From positions 1 through 64,000 of the forward strand of contig JAHBVH010000034.1 of NCBI GenBank assembly GCA_019637645.1: DNA of 64,000 nucleotides. The letters are read 5' to 3'. The notes under the pieces were generated by a model that made no database searches, was not told the origin of the DNA, and saw only the letters and a program-made list of their open reading frames with translations. Of this stretch, positions 15,809-22,964 are shown in pieces. The position numbers and the translations under genes are program-made. Origin of the DNA: Caldilineaceae bacterium. GTDB taxonomy: Bacteria; Chloroflexota; Anaerolineae; Caldilineales; Caldilineaceae. Position 1 is the stretch's first letter; each line of letters starts with the position of its first letter.

Positions 15809-16867
15809 CTACCTTGCTGCAGTTCGTTGTAAAGAACGCCGCAACAAGAACAGCGCTAACGGCGAGCCAACCACCGTCAACACCAACCCCACCGGCAGCT
15901 CAGCCGGGCTAAAGATCTCACGCGCCAATAGATCCGCCGCTAACAACAGGGTCGCGCCCAGCAAAGCGGCGATCCAGAGCACTTGGCGACTGTCACTAGT
16001 GCGCAAGAGATAACGGGTCATGTGCGGTGCGATCAAAGCGACAAAGCCAATCGGTCCGGCGACGGCGACGATGGCGGCGGTCATGCCGATGCTCACGAGA
16101 AACAGGCCAAAGCGGACGCGCAAGACCGGCAGCCCCAACCCTTCGGCCATGTCATCGCCGAGCTGCAACACGTTAAGCAGGCGGCCAAAGCAGAGCGAAA
16201 GCGGGATCCCAATCCCCAGCCACGGCAACACCATCCACAGATCGTCCTGATTACGCCCGATCAAACTGCCGACCAAGAAACTATAGAGCACCTGCAATTC
16301 ATTGGGCCGCGCCAACACCACCACCGTCGTGATCAACGCCGCGACGAGCGCGCTCAGGGCCGCGCCCACTAGAATCGTGCGGACCGGATCGCGCGTCAAC
16401 CGGGTGGTCAAGAGAATCAGCAAGCCACAGGCCAGCCCGCCAAGGAGGGCAAAAACGGGCAACAGGCCAAAAGGGATGGGCAGATGAAAGACCACAATGA
16501 TCGCCACCACCAACGAGGCACCCATACTCACGCCCAGCAGCCCTGGATCGGCCAGCACATTGCGCAGCGAGTCTTGCAGGGTGACGCCCGTCAACGCCAT
16601 GGCCGCGCCCAGCAAGATGCCGAGCAGGGCGCGGGGCAACCGCAAGGTGGTAATCACCAATTGCGGCACCCGTTCCCCCTCGCCCGTCCAGAGAATGTGG
16701 AAGACTTGCTCGGCGGGAATCTTGGTCACGCCGAGCATGAGTGAAAGCACCACAAGCACCACGAGCACAGCCAGCAGCAGCGCGCCCAGGGCGATTACGC
16801 GCCCCCAACTAGCCATCGGCGGCATAAGCACGGCAGACCGGGCTGTTGCTGAACTGGGCGTCCTCAC
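15809..16867 (-). CDS. FecCD-family iron-siderophore ABC permease (first subunit)
   Basis: A 352-residue permease partner of the following gene. It shows LRLPRALLGILLGAAMALTG, LQDSLRNVLADPGLLGVSMG, MAEGLGLPVL and VAGPIGFVALIAPHMTRYLL. The GTG start at 16867 overlaps the SBP8 stop as GTGA, so the two are probably translationally coupled. The order binding protein, permease, permease, ATPase is the usual one for siderophore importers. LQDSLRN here also appears in the permease at the left edge of the window, so the two are close paralogs. Confidence 0.94.
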   Translation of the reverse strand: MRTPSSATARSAVLMPPMASWGRVIALGALLLAVLVVLVVLSLMLGVTKIPAEQVFHILWTGEGERVPQLVITTLRLPRALLGILLGAAMALTGVTLQDSLRNVLADPGLLGVSMGASLVVAIIVVFHLPIPFGLLPVFALLGGLACGLLILLTTRLTRDPVRTILVGAALSALVAALITTVVVLARPNELQVLYSFLVGSLIGRNQDDLWMVLPWLGIGIPLSLCFGRLLNVLQLGDDMAEGLGLPVLRVRFGLFLVSIGMTAAIVAVAGPIGFVALIAPHMTRYLLRTSDSRQVLWIAALLGATLLLAADLLAREIFSPAELPVGLVLTVVGSPLALFLLRRSLQRTAAR

Positions 16868-17889
16868 TTGGCTAAAGTCTCCGCCACTTCGGCATCAGTC
16901 AACGCAGTGGGAAAGACATCGGGGTAGAGCAACGGCAGCAGGGTATCCAACATGCGCGTCGCCCCCACCGTGCCCATGCCATCCAAATTGTAAAGAGTGG
17001 CGGGGGTCTCGATGATTTGACCACTTTTGTAGGCACTCAGTTCTTGCCAGAGCGGATCGCTCCCTAGGCCAGCCAAGAGCGCGTCCTGATCGGCATAGGC
17101 TTCGGCCCAATCATCATAGAGGATGAAATCGGGGTCGAGTTGCAACAAGCCTTCAATCGTGGTCTGGACGCTCCAGGTATCGGCATTGGCTGGGTCCGGC
17201 CACGCGCACTCGGCCACCTCTTTGAGCAGCTTACAGGTGCCCGACTCGCCATCGCGATAGACAATAGAGCCATCGCCAGCCCATAGGTTGATAATGGAGC
17301 GGTCGCGCGGGGAAAGGGCTTGGTAGGCTGCCAGCCGATCCAAAAAGGCTTGAATCGCGACCTCGGCTTCGGCTTCGCGCCCAAAGATATGGGCAAAGGC
17401 GCGAATCTCGTCATTGCTTTCTTGATAGGAATCCATCCCGTTTGCCACCGCGTGGAGCGGTGCAATGCCCTCTAGAGCCGGGCGCAACTCTTCCCAGCCC
17501 AAGACCAGATCGGGCTTGAGCGCGGCCAATTCTTCCAGATCAAAGCCCAGGTCGTCATTGGTGGGTGCGAGAATGACGATTTCATTGGGCTGGGGGAAAT
17601 AGGCGGGTTCGCTAGCAATTTCGGCGATCCACGACGGGAGCGCCACCGGCGTCAGCCCAAGCGTCGCCAGCACCTCGGTGCAGCGCGTATAGAGACAGAC
17701 GATCCGTTGGGGCGGCGTGTCAAAGGTGAGGGTGACGCCACTGCCATCCGTAATCGCGAGCGCGCCCGCGGCAGTGGCTGCGGGCGCCGCTTCACTTGTT
17801 GGCGGAACGGCAGGGGTAGCCACCGGCACACAAGCGGTTAAACCGGTCAATAGGAACACCATGCAGATCAATGGCATTAGACGAATCAT
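16864..17889 (-). CDS. Metallophore-binding lipoprotein of the core importer operon (SBP8)
   Basis: A 341-residue lipoprotein with lipobox GLTAC and Cys20. It is related to domain A but reduced: ITDGSGVTLTFDTPPQRI, then CX4C (CLYTRC), a shifted CX8C (TCKLLKEVAEC), and no CC pair. It keeps LEELAALKPDLVLGWEE and DPLWQELSAYKSGQI. It is therefore intermediate between classical FecB and the six-cysteine domains. The start at 17889 is chosen because a signal peptide follows directly; the in-frame extension to 17991 runs through a hairpin. It overlaps the downstream permease. Confidence 0.88.
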   Translation of the reverse strand: MIRLMPLICMVFLLTGLTACVPVATPAVPPTSEAAPAATAAGALAITDGSGVTLTFDTPPQRIVCLYTRCTEVLATLGLTPVALPSWIAEIASEPAYFPQPNEIVILAPTNDDLGFDLEELAALKPDLVLGWEELRPALEGIAPLHAVANGMDSYQESNDEIRAFAHIFGREAEAEVAIQAFLDRLAAYQALSPRDRSIINLWAGDGSIVYRDGESGTCKLLKEVAECAWPDPANADTWSVQTTIEGLLQLDPDFILYDDWAEAYADQDALLAGLGSDPLWQELSAYKSGQIIETPATLYNLDGMGTVGATRMLDTLLPLLYPDVFPTALTDAEVAETLAK

Positions 17890-17919
17890 AAAAAGTTCTG
17901 GCCTTCGCCGAAGCTTGGC

Positions 17920-17972
17920 GCTATACAGCACCGGAGATCTGCGCAGACAAAACGCAGCCGGTGCCGTATAGC
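17920..17972. promoter_or_regulatory. Large hairpin in the leader of the importer operon
   Basis: The arms GCTATACAGCACCGG (17920-17934) and CCGGTGCCGTATAGC (17958-17972) pair over 15 bp with one mismatch. The 23-base loop itself contains the palindrome TCTGCGCAGA (17938-17947). A third small stem, CTTCGCCGAAG, lies at 17903-17913, just before SBP8. No known riboswitch consensus was recognised. Confidence 0.5.
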
Positions 17973-18084
17973 AAAAATTGGAAGCCAACAACGCAAGTCG
18001 CGTTTAGACGTTACCAAGTTGAATACTTATTGGCATACTTAGCCAAGCGACCGATAAGATTGGGAAACCCTACCAGTCTAGACC

Positions 18085-18633
18085 TTATTGAGCTAGCCCA
18101 AGGGTCAGTGTGCCTTCATCGACAGTCACATTCAGGGGCAAGCCAGCCACTTGTTGGGCGAGTGCCGCATTGATCTGATCAGCAATCGGTTGGAGGAGGG
18201 CACCTGGGGCGACCAAATTGCCCGCAGCGGCCTCGTCCAAGGCGATTTGGAGCACCCCATCTTCCACGGTCAGTGCGCCAACCAAGTCAAAATTACGCCC
18301 AAAATTGCTGGCTAACACATCCTCTTTCAGCGTCAGCCGTAGGTAGAGCTGGCCTGGCTCAAACCAGGCGGTAATGGCTTCGACTGGTTGGTTGGAACCC
18401 GTATTGGCTTCTAACAGCTTGGTCAATAGGCTGCTAAATTGAGCCTCAGTCAGTTGCACCTCTCCCGTCGCCAGGCCAGCCAGCAGGAGATCTTGGGCGG
18501 CAAGGCCCTCTTCCAGGGTAATCTCAACCGGGCGGTCAGGCACTTGTACGGCGCCGGGGCTACACGCGCCAAGGAACAATAAAAGAGAGAGGGCAGTGGT
18601 ATAGAGTATTTTGGTGCGTAAAAATGCAAGCAT
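18085..18633 (-). CDS. Small hypothetical lipoprotein
   Basis: A 182-residue lipoprotein with signal peptide and lipobox FLGAC (Cys24). The mature part is acidic and carries alternating strands (ITAWFEPGQLYLRLTL, LTVEDGVLQIALDEA, LNVTVDEGTLTLGLAQ), suggesting a small beta-rich domain. No family recognised. The start at 18633 is set by GGAG upstream; a longer frame to 18732 lacks one. It lies between the FhuF-like gene and the importer operon, so a role in surface handling of iron complexes is possible by context only. Confidence 0.7.
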   Translation of the reverse strand: MLAFLRTKILYTTALSLLLFLGACSPGAVQVPDRPVEITLEEGLAAQDLLLAGLATGEVQLTEAQFSSLLTKLLEANTGSNQPVEAITAWFEPGQLYLRLTLKEDVLASNFGRNFDLVGALTVEDGVLQIALDEAAAGNLVAPGALLQPIADQINAALAQQVAGLPLNVTVDEGTLTLGLAQ

Positions 18634-18735
18634 GAATCTTTCTCCTATTTTTTGATAATGGTTCGATGATAAGGTTGCTTTTCCGTTTTTGGGCCGATGC
18701 AGTGACAACGGTGCCGCGTGGTTTACGCGCAATGG

Positions 18736-19623
18736 CTACCCAGCCTTTGCGGCCTGTCGGCGTTTATATTCCGTGAGGATGGCAAGGCGCTGCTCATCCT
18801 TGATCAGGTAACAGGAGGTACAGTAGTGAGCTTGGGCATTTTCTTTGGGGGGTAGGGTATACCAGAGGCAGCACCCGGCGCGTACTAGCATTTCATCGGC
18901 TTGCTCATCCACGGCGTATTGATAGCGCCGGGGACGGCGGCGGGTCGGCCAAGTGCGCTGGGCAAGCCAGGTTTCCCAATCGGCCCAAGCGGCATCTAAT
19001 GTGCAGAGGGATTGCCCAGCGGCTTGAAAGCCATAGGCTAGGTAGTCCAGTGCGGAGGCCCAGGCATTGCCCCGGCTGAGCAGCTTGCGCGGTCCCCAAG
19101 TATCAATGAGCGGTTCGATCAAGCTGGCGGTCTCGCGGAAGAGAATATCCACTAAGGCCACTTCGTCGGCAACGGTTTCGATGCCCGGCTGGCCGGCCAG
19201 CACGTCGTTCCTTAGCACAGCAGCGCGTGGTTCAAGCAGGGCAATGTGGCCCGGCCAACCATCGTCGTTGTAGAGCAGGTTCTCTTGCAGCAGGGGAACG
19301 CGGCGTTCGGCGGCAAAGAGGTAGCCCACCAATCCCAGTGGTACAGCCAACGCTGCCCGGAAGGTATAGGTGCCTGCAACTGGGCGCGTAGCATCATATT
19401 TGTGCATAATGCGCTCGATGGGGCGGTCGGCGATGGCGGGTTGGGTCAATGCAGTCGCGGTGACCCACTGGGCATCCGTCGCAACGGGGCGGCCACAATC
19501 CACCTTTGCATAGGTTCTCTGGGCGAGGAAGCGTTGCAGCGCGGCCAGCAAGGGCGAATTCTCCCAACTGGGCGGAAGGTGGACCCCCTGTCCCGTAATT
19601 GGGGACGTGAGTTCAATAGACAT
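18736..19623 (-). CDS. FhuF-like ferric-siderophore reductase
   Basis: A 295-residue cytoplasmic protein expected to release iron from imported siderophores by reduction. The C-terminus has the FhuF-type cluster ligands Cys251-Cys252 and Cys268-x2-Cys271, which in FhuF hold a [2Fe-2S] centre. The CC to CxxC spacing is 15 residues, longer than the about 10 quoted for E. coli FhuF. The central region (SLIEPLIDTW, AWASALDYLAYGF) fits the FhuF fold. The start at 19623 has AAGGAAAGAG upstream. Placement between Rex and the importer supports the role. Confidence 0.82.
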   Translation of the reverse strand: MSIELTSPITGQGVHLPPSWENSPLLAALQRFLAQRTYAKVDCGRPVATDAQWVTATALTQPAIADRPIERIMHKYDATRPVAGTYTFRAALAVPLGLVGYLFAAERRVPLLQENLLYNDDGWPGHIALLEPRAAVLRNDVLAGQPGIETVADEVALVDILFRETASLIEPLIDTWGPRKLLSRGNAWASALDYLAYGFQAAGQSLCTLDAAWADWETWLAQRTWPTRRRPRRYQYAVDEQADEMLVRAGCCLWYTLPPKENAQAHYCTSCYLIKDEQRLAILTEYKRRQAAKAG

Positions 19624-19714
19624 CAGATAGACTCTTTCCTTACCTTGGCAAGCTGACACCAAACCGTGACACAATCGCACATGTGCAGGGCTCAATCATC
19701 TGTCGATGAGGGCG

Positions 19715-20497
19715 CTAAAGCGCTGCTTCACTCCAGGCGGTTTCGGGATAGGCCGGTTGCGGCTCCGCTTCACTTGCTTGATGATAATGTCTGGGATAGC
19801 CGCGGGTATGGGCGGTTAGATAATAGGTCATCTGATAAAAATGGAGGACTGGATCAATACTCTGGACATGGACATAATCGGGTACACAGATGCTGGTGGG
19901 GGCGTAGTTGAGAATACAAACAATGCCAGCAGCGATCATGCGGTCGGCGACTAATTGGGCGCTGCGCGCCGGGGTGGTAATAATGCCGATCTGGGCGCCT
20001 AAGGCTTCGACGTAGCGACAAAATTCGCGCATACCCACGATCTGATGATCCCCAACCCACTTGCCGATCTTGCGCCGATCGTTGTCGAAGACCGCATCAA
20101 TCCGAAAGCCCTGCTTTTGTAGCGAGTCGTTGTGAATGAGGGCACGCCCGAGATGACCGACCCCCACCATAATCACGGACCATTCGCGGTCGATGTGCAA
20201 AATCTGGCAGAGCGCGGTGCGCAGGGCGCTGATCGCATAGCCGCTGCCTTGTTTGCCAAAATCGCCAAAGTAGCTGAGATCTTTACGCACTTGGGCTGAA
20301 GAGACACCTACGCGTTCGGCCAACTGATGGCTAGAGACCACCTGACACCCTTCCTGGGCCAAACTCTCGACTTCGCGCATGTAGATCGCTAGTCGTCTGA
20401 CCACAATCGTTGGCGCCAAGCGGTGGCTGCTTTCAGGTTGCTCACATTGATGTTGCTCACATTGATGTGATTTGTGTTTGGTGGTATCAACGCTCAT
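19715..20497 (-). CDS. rex: Redox-sensing transcriptional repressor Rex
   Basis: A 260-residue NAD(H)-responsive repressor. The winged-helix region carries SSHQLAERVGVSSAQVRKDL and YFGDFGKQGSGY. The Rossmann part has VGVGHLGRAL (111-120) and IGIITTPARSAQLVADRM. The C-terminus (YYLTAHTRGYPRHYH) runs about 30 residues past the usual end. Residues 1-27 are an extension with His8, His11, Cys13, His16, Cys18 and His25, partly created by a 15-bp tandem duplication (20438-20467). The start has AAAGGATC upstream. Position next to iron genes suggests it may regulate them. Confidence 0.93.
   Translation of the reverse strand: MSVDTTKHKSHQCEQHQCEQPESSHRLAPTIVVRRLAIYMREVESLAQEGCQVVSSHQLAERVGVSSAQVRKDLSYFGDFGKQGSGYAISALRTALCQILHIDREWSVIMVGVGHLGRALIHNDSLQKQGFRIDAVFDNDRRKIGKWVGDHQIVGMREFCRYVEALGAQIGIITTPARSAQLVADRMIAAGIVCILNYAPTSICVPDYVHVQSIDPVLHFYQMTYYLTAHTRGYPRHYHQASEAEPQPAYPETAWSEAAL
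20438..20467. repeat. 15-bp tandem duplication within rex
   Basis: TTGCTCACATTGATG occurs twice in a row (20438-20452, 20453-20467). On the minus strand it adds five in-frame residues and produces the HQCEQHQCEQ stretch of Rex. Confidence 0.9.
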
Positions 20498-20526
20498 CTT
20501 GATCCTTTCCTTATGAGCCAGGGAAT

Positions 20527-20554
20527 CCTTAGGCCATTTCCCTTAGGCCATTTC
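20527..20554. repeat. 14-bp tandem repeat in the rex leader
   Basis: CCTTAGGCCATTTC is present twice back to back, 30 bases upstream of the rex start. Rex often autoregulates, but this does not resemble the TTGTGAAN4TTCACAA-type Rex site, so its role is open. Confidence 0.5.
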
Positions 20555-20674
20555 TAAGTGGCGCGACACGACGCTGAGCAGAGTGCTCTCGCTTTTGCCT
20601 GCCGACAACATTACGACACCCAACCAGCCTAGTAGGCCACTGCGCTTGCAGAGCTCGCCGGGCTACGTTTATTG

Positions 20675-21025
20675 TCAGTTCATGTAATTTGTGAGTGGGA
20701 AAGAGGAGATCCGTGTCTGCGGCGCATACAACGGCGGTTCCTCTGTATCTAAGTGGGTCAATGCCCGTTGCATTAGTGCCAGCAGGGGATATAGATCAGC
20801 CGCCGGAAATTCTACAGTGACGGTATCGACCTGTAGACGCATTCGGCCACTGGCGGGCTGGTGGTTGGCAGCTTCAGTCAAAGCCAAGCGCGCGAAAGTC
20901 CGGAAATCAGCTGCACCGAGCGCTATGGTAATGTGACCCCAGCGGAGGTGAAGCGTACCATGTTCGCAACGCGCCACATAGTGCCACTCACCTTGCTCAA
21001 CGAGGATGGTAAATTGTGTACACAT
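20675..21025 (-). CDS. Hypothetical protein, two-repeat family (member 1)
   Basis: A 116-residue protein of no known family. Two similar halves are visible: LHLRWGHITIALGAADFRTF (about 25-45) and MRLQVDTVTVEFPAADLYPL (about 63-85), each followed by a helix. The same pattern recurs in the protein at 22014-22385. An ATG at 21025 is used; one codon upstream is a TTG. No signal peptide or membrane segment. It could be a small regulatory or adaptor protein. Confidence 0.55.
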   Translation of the reverse strand: MCTQFTILVEQGEWHYVARCEHGTLHLRWGHITIALGAADFRTFARLALTEAANHQPASGRMRLQVDTVTVEFPAADLYPLLALMQRALTHLDTEEPPLYAPQTRISSFPLTNYMN

Positions 21026-21053
21026 CAAACAGCTCGCTTATCATAGCGGGAAA

Positions 21054-21089
21054 TAAAAAAACGCGACAGACTTGCTTTCCCGTCGCGTT
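21054..21089 (-). terminator. Rho-independent terminator downstream of dps
   Basis: On the minus strand an AACGCGAC stem with 14-base loop and GTCGCGTT is followed by six further T residues. It lies 190 bases beyond the dps stop and just before the member-1 hypothetical gene, ending the dps transcript. Confidence 0.75.
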
Positions 21090-21100
21090 CATGCTATGAT
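21072..21100 (+). promoter_or_regulatory. Candidate sigma-70 promoter for a short plus-strand transcript
   Basis: TTGCTT (21072-21077) and TATGAT (21095-21100) are separated by 17 bases. The nearest downstream plus-strand signal is a terminator at 21149, with no coding frame between. Confidence 0.4.
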
Positions 21101-21106
21101 CGAAGC

Positions 21107-21183
21107 GACTGGAAAGAATTTGCATACAGGCAATTTTTACCAGCATTAGCGAGACGAGTAGCCGCTCGTCTCGCTTTCTTTTG
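21107..21183 (+). ncRNA. Candidate small RNA between dps and the hypothetical gene
   Basis: About 75 bases lie between a plausible promoter (21072-21100) and a strong terminator hairpin (21149-21174) with a T-rich tail. No open frame or ribosome site is present. The transcript would run toward, and antisense to, the 3' flank of dps. Expression is unproven. Confidence 0.35.
21149..21183 (+). terminator. Rho-independent terminator, plus strand
   Basis: GCGAGACGAG (21149-21158) pairs perfectly with CTCGTCTCGC (21165-21174), 6-base loop, followed by TTTCTTTT. The minus-strand exit is not T-rich, so it acts on plus-strand transcription, although no plus-strand gene precedes it. Confidence 0.7.
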
Positions 21184-21279
21184 GCCTATCATCGGATTAC
21201 GGGCAGCATTGCTGCGCACTCCCGCTCCTTCTGATTAGCATTTTAGGATTGTATACCCAGCCGGGGCCTATCTAATCGG

Positions 21280-21804
21280 TTAATTTCCCTGCAAATGGGC
21301 TTCTGCAAACCAGAGCATTTTGTCGGCTGTACGCGAAATGCCAACAAAAAGATCCGAGGTACCCAGATCACCAGCCTCTTCGGCTTGTTGGGTAGCGGCA
21401 CGGACGCTAGCAGCATATTGGGCCCAACGTTCGACAACAATGCGCAAAACTGTCAGTCCTTCAAACACATCCGTCGGGAATTCGGGGAGATCGGACGCTT
21501 GTGCGGCCATGCGGACGGTACCCAAAGCGGTGCCGCCTAAAGCCGTTGCCCGTTCGGCAATCGTGTCCGCCGATGCTTGAATGCTATCCGCCATTTTGTC
21601 AAACAAGACATGCAGTGCTTCAAAATGAACGCCTTTGACATTCCAGTGGGCTTGCTTGGTCTGGCTGTAGAGGTCAGCAGTGTTGGCAAGCTGCTGATTG
21701 CACAAGGCAATCATTTGTTCACGCACAGCAGTTGGAATCTCAATGCTGGTTTCATGCATGGTTCCCGTCTTGCTGATTGCCGTGCTGTTGGTCTTGGTCG
21801 TCAT
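21280..21804 (-). CDS. dps: DNA protection during starvation protein (Dps mini-ferritin)
   Basis: A 174-residue ferritin-like protein that oxidises and stores iron in a dodecamer and shields DNA from Fenton chemistry. The inter-subunit ferroxidase ligands are at canonical spacing: His53, His65, Asp69, Asp80 and Glu84 (within QAHWNVKG and IQASADTIAERATALGG). The N-terminal tail (1-22) contains two Lys. GGAGG precedes the start. The upstream region is A+T-rich with a 10-bp inverted repeat. It is the second iron-storage protein of the window. Confidence 0.94.
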   Translation of the reverse strand: MTTKTNSTAISKTGTMHETSIEIPTAVREQMIALCNQQLANTADLYSQTKQAHWNVKGVHFEALHVLFDKMADSIQASADTIAERATALGGTALGTVRMAAQASDLPEFPTDVFEGLTVLRIVVERWAQYAASVRAATQQAEEAGDLGTSDLFVGISRTADKMLWFAEAHLQGN

Positions 21805-21851
21805 AAGAAACCTCCTCGGTAGTAGTTTAGGTGCGTTGCTTGCCCTTGATT

Positions 21852-21950
21852 GTTCGTATGTATACAGCGGTATTCATACAAAAATCAATTGCAACATGCA
21901 TTCCTGCCATCCGCAATCATAATATGCATACATTTTAGATACATACGATA
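21852..21950. promoter_or_regulatory. dps upstream region with paired inverted repeats
   Basis: TCGTATGTAT (21854-21863) and ATACATACGA (21939-21948) are exact inverted repeats 75 bases apart, bracketing an A+T-rich stretch with several CATAC/GTATG motifs. They may be paired operator half-sites around the dps promoter. No Fur, PerR or OxyR consensus was recognised. Confidence 0.35.
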
Positions 21951-22013
21951 GCATCCTTTTTGGAACACGGACGCTTATGGCAAGAATAGCTTTTCTTCAA
22001 CCTGAATGCAAGT

Positions 22014-22385
22014 TTAATTGGGGGTAAAACAGCCAATCTTGGCCTGTTGATTATAGGGCGCGATCCGAACTTGCACATCAGCCCAACGTACTACCCGGCG
22101 GGGCAATTGTTCTGTGGCTTCATGGACCATGTCACAGAAACAGTAGAGATCGTAGCTATGAATAAAAAGGACACAACTATCAAGCGACAGCGTATAGACT
22201 TGGGCGCAAGTGCGCTGCAGATCTTCCATCCAATCGCGCAGCGTGTTGTTTAATACAATCAAATCGGGAAGGCGCATGGTGACCGTTACACGATCCCACG
22301 CCAGTTCAACTTGCCGGTTCGGCAATAAGCTCACAGAGCGTAATGCACTGCGCGCGGCCAGACAGTTGGTAACTTGTTGAGCCAC
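22014..22385 (-). CDS. Hypothetical protein, two-repeat family (member 2)
   Basis: A 123-residue protein of unknown function, apparently paralogous to the one at 20675. VELAWDRVTVTMRLPDLIVL aligns with that protein's LHLRWGHITIALGAADFRTF, and YTLSLDSCVLFIHSYDLYCF with its MRLQVDTVTVEFPAADLYPL. It is richer in cysteine (seven Cys). The start is a GTG at 22385 with GGAG upstream. It lies five bases after the 52-residue zinc protein, so the two form an operon. Confidence 0.6.
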   Translation of the reverse strand: MAQQVTNCLAARSALRSVSLLPNRQVELAWDRVTVTMRLPDLIVLNNTLRDWMEDLQRTCAQVYTLSLDSCVLFIHSYDLYCFCDMVHEATEQLPRRVVRWADVQVRIAPYNQQAKIGCFTPN

Positions 22386-22390
22386 AACAC

Positions 22391-22549
22391 CTACTCCTGA
22401 ATTTTGGTCGGATTACACAGTAGCTTCTTGTCATTGGCTGCGCGGCCACAATTTGTACAAATGCTCGTTGGCTGATTCACGAGCTTCATATAGGCTTTGG
22501 GTTTTTCTTTTAGAAGCGCTTTTTTGAGATCGCACAGTTTTTTGGACAT
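22391..22549 (-). CDS. Small zinc-ribbon-like protein (52 residues)
   Basis: A 52-residue basic protein reading MSKKLCDLKKALLKEKPKAY at its start, then CxxC (Cys31, Cys34) and Cys45; Cys6 may be the fourth ligand. Similar short proteins with a CxxCGR-A-x-KKxLC motif are widespread and uncharacterised, to my knowledge. The start at 22549 has GAGG at good spacing; the in-frame extension to 22729 runs through unrelated sequence. It overlaps nothing and leads the two-gene operon with the hypothetical at 22014. Confidence 0.7.
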   Translation of the reverse strand: MSKKLCDLKKALLKEKPKAYMKLVNQPTSICTNCGRAANDKKLLCNPTKIQE

Positions 22550-22964
22550 TCCGTTATATCCTCTATTTAAGTCACTTGGCACACACCCACCAAGTGACGA
22601 CCAGGCAACGGAATGCATTATAAACCAAAATACAGAGGATGGAACGACGAATTTTTGGGGATCTAAGTGCGGTGTTGCTGAAGGGGCTTTGTAACCTTGG
22701 CTCAGAGGTGATTTTACCAAGGTTAACAAATCAATATAGCTACCCTATCATTTCTATTTCAGCGCGGTTACAGGTGCTACGATTTATGGAAGTTATATCG
22801 CTAGAAGTTGCGCAGTTGATCAGCGTGACCAGAGACCTACCAGCTTTTCCAAACCTGTCAGGTCTGGCCCAAGTGCGTAACGCCTAACCGCTGAAGAGCC
22901 TACCAGGTTTTCCAACTCGGGCAACGCTGCGCTGGCAGACCAACCTTTATGCAGAAGTTCTGAT
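22550..22964. other. Intergenic region, no gene seen
   Basis: 415 bases without a supported gene. The first half is the A+T-rich promoter region of the small zinc protein operon. The second half holds a MITE-like repeat copy (22811-22888) and a second half-copy (22895-22917). Confidence 0.6.
22811..22888. repeat. MITE-like intergenic repeat, copy resembling 58911-58990
   Basis: CGCAGTTG, GTGACCAGAGACCT, the imperfect palindrome 22834-22864, and CCCAAGTGCGTAAC align along their length with the element at 58911-58990. A further arm fragment (TACCAGGTTTTCCAA) lies at 22903-22917. Confidence 0.65.

Noticed and set aside
3179..18084. Fur or DtxR boxes before the iron genes
   Set aside because: Leaders were scanned by eye for GATAATGATAATCATTATC- and TTAGGTTAGGCTAACC-like sites; none convincing was found, so no such operator is annotated.
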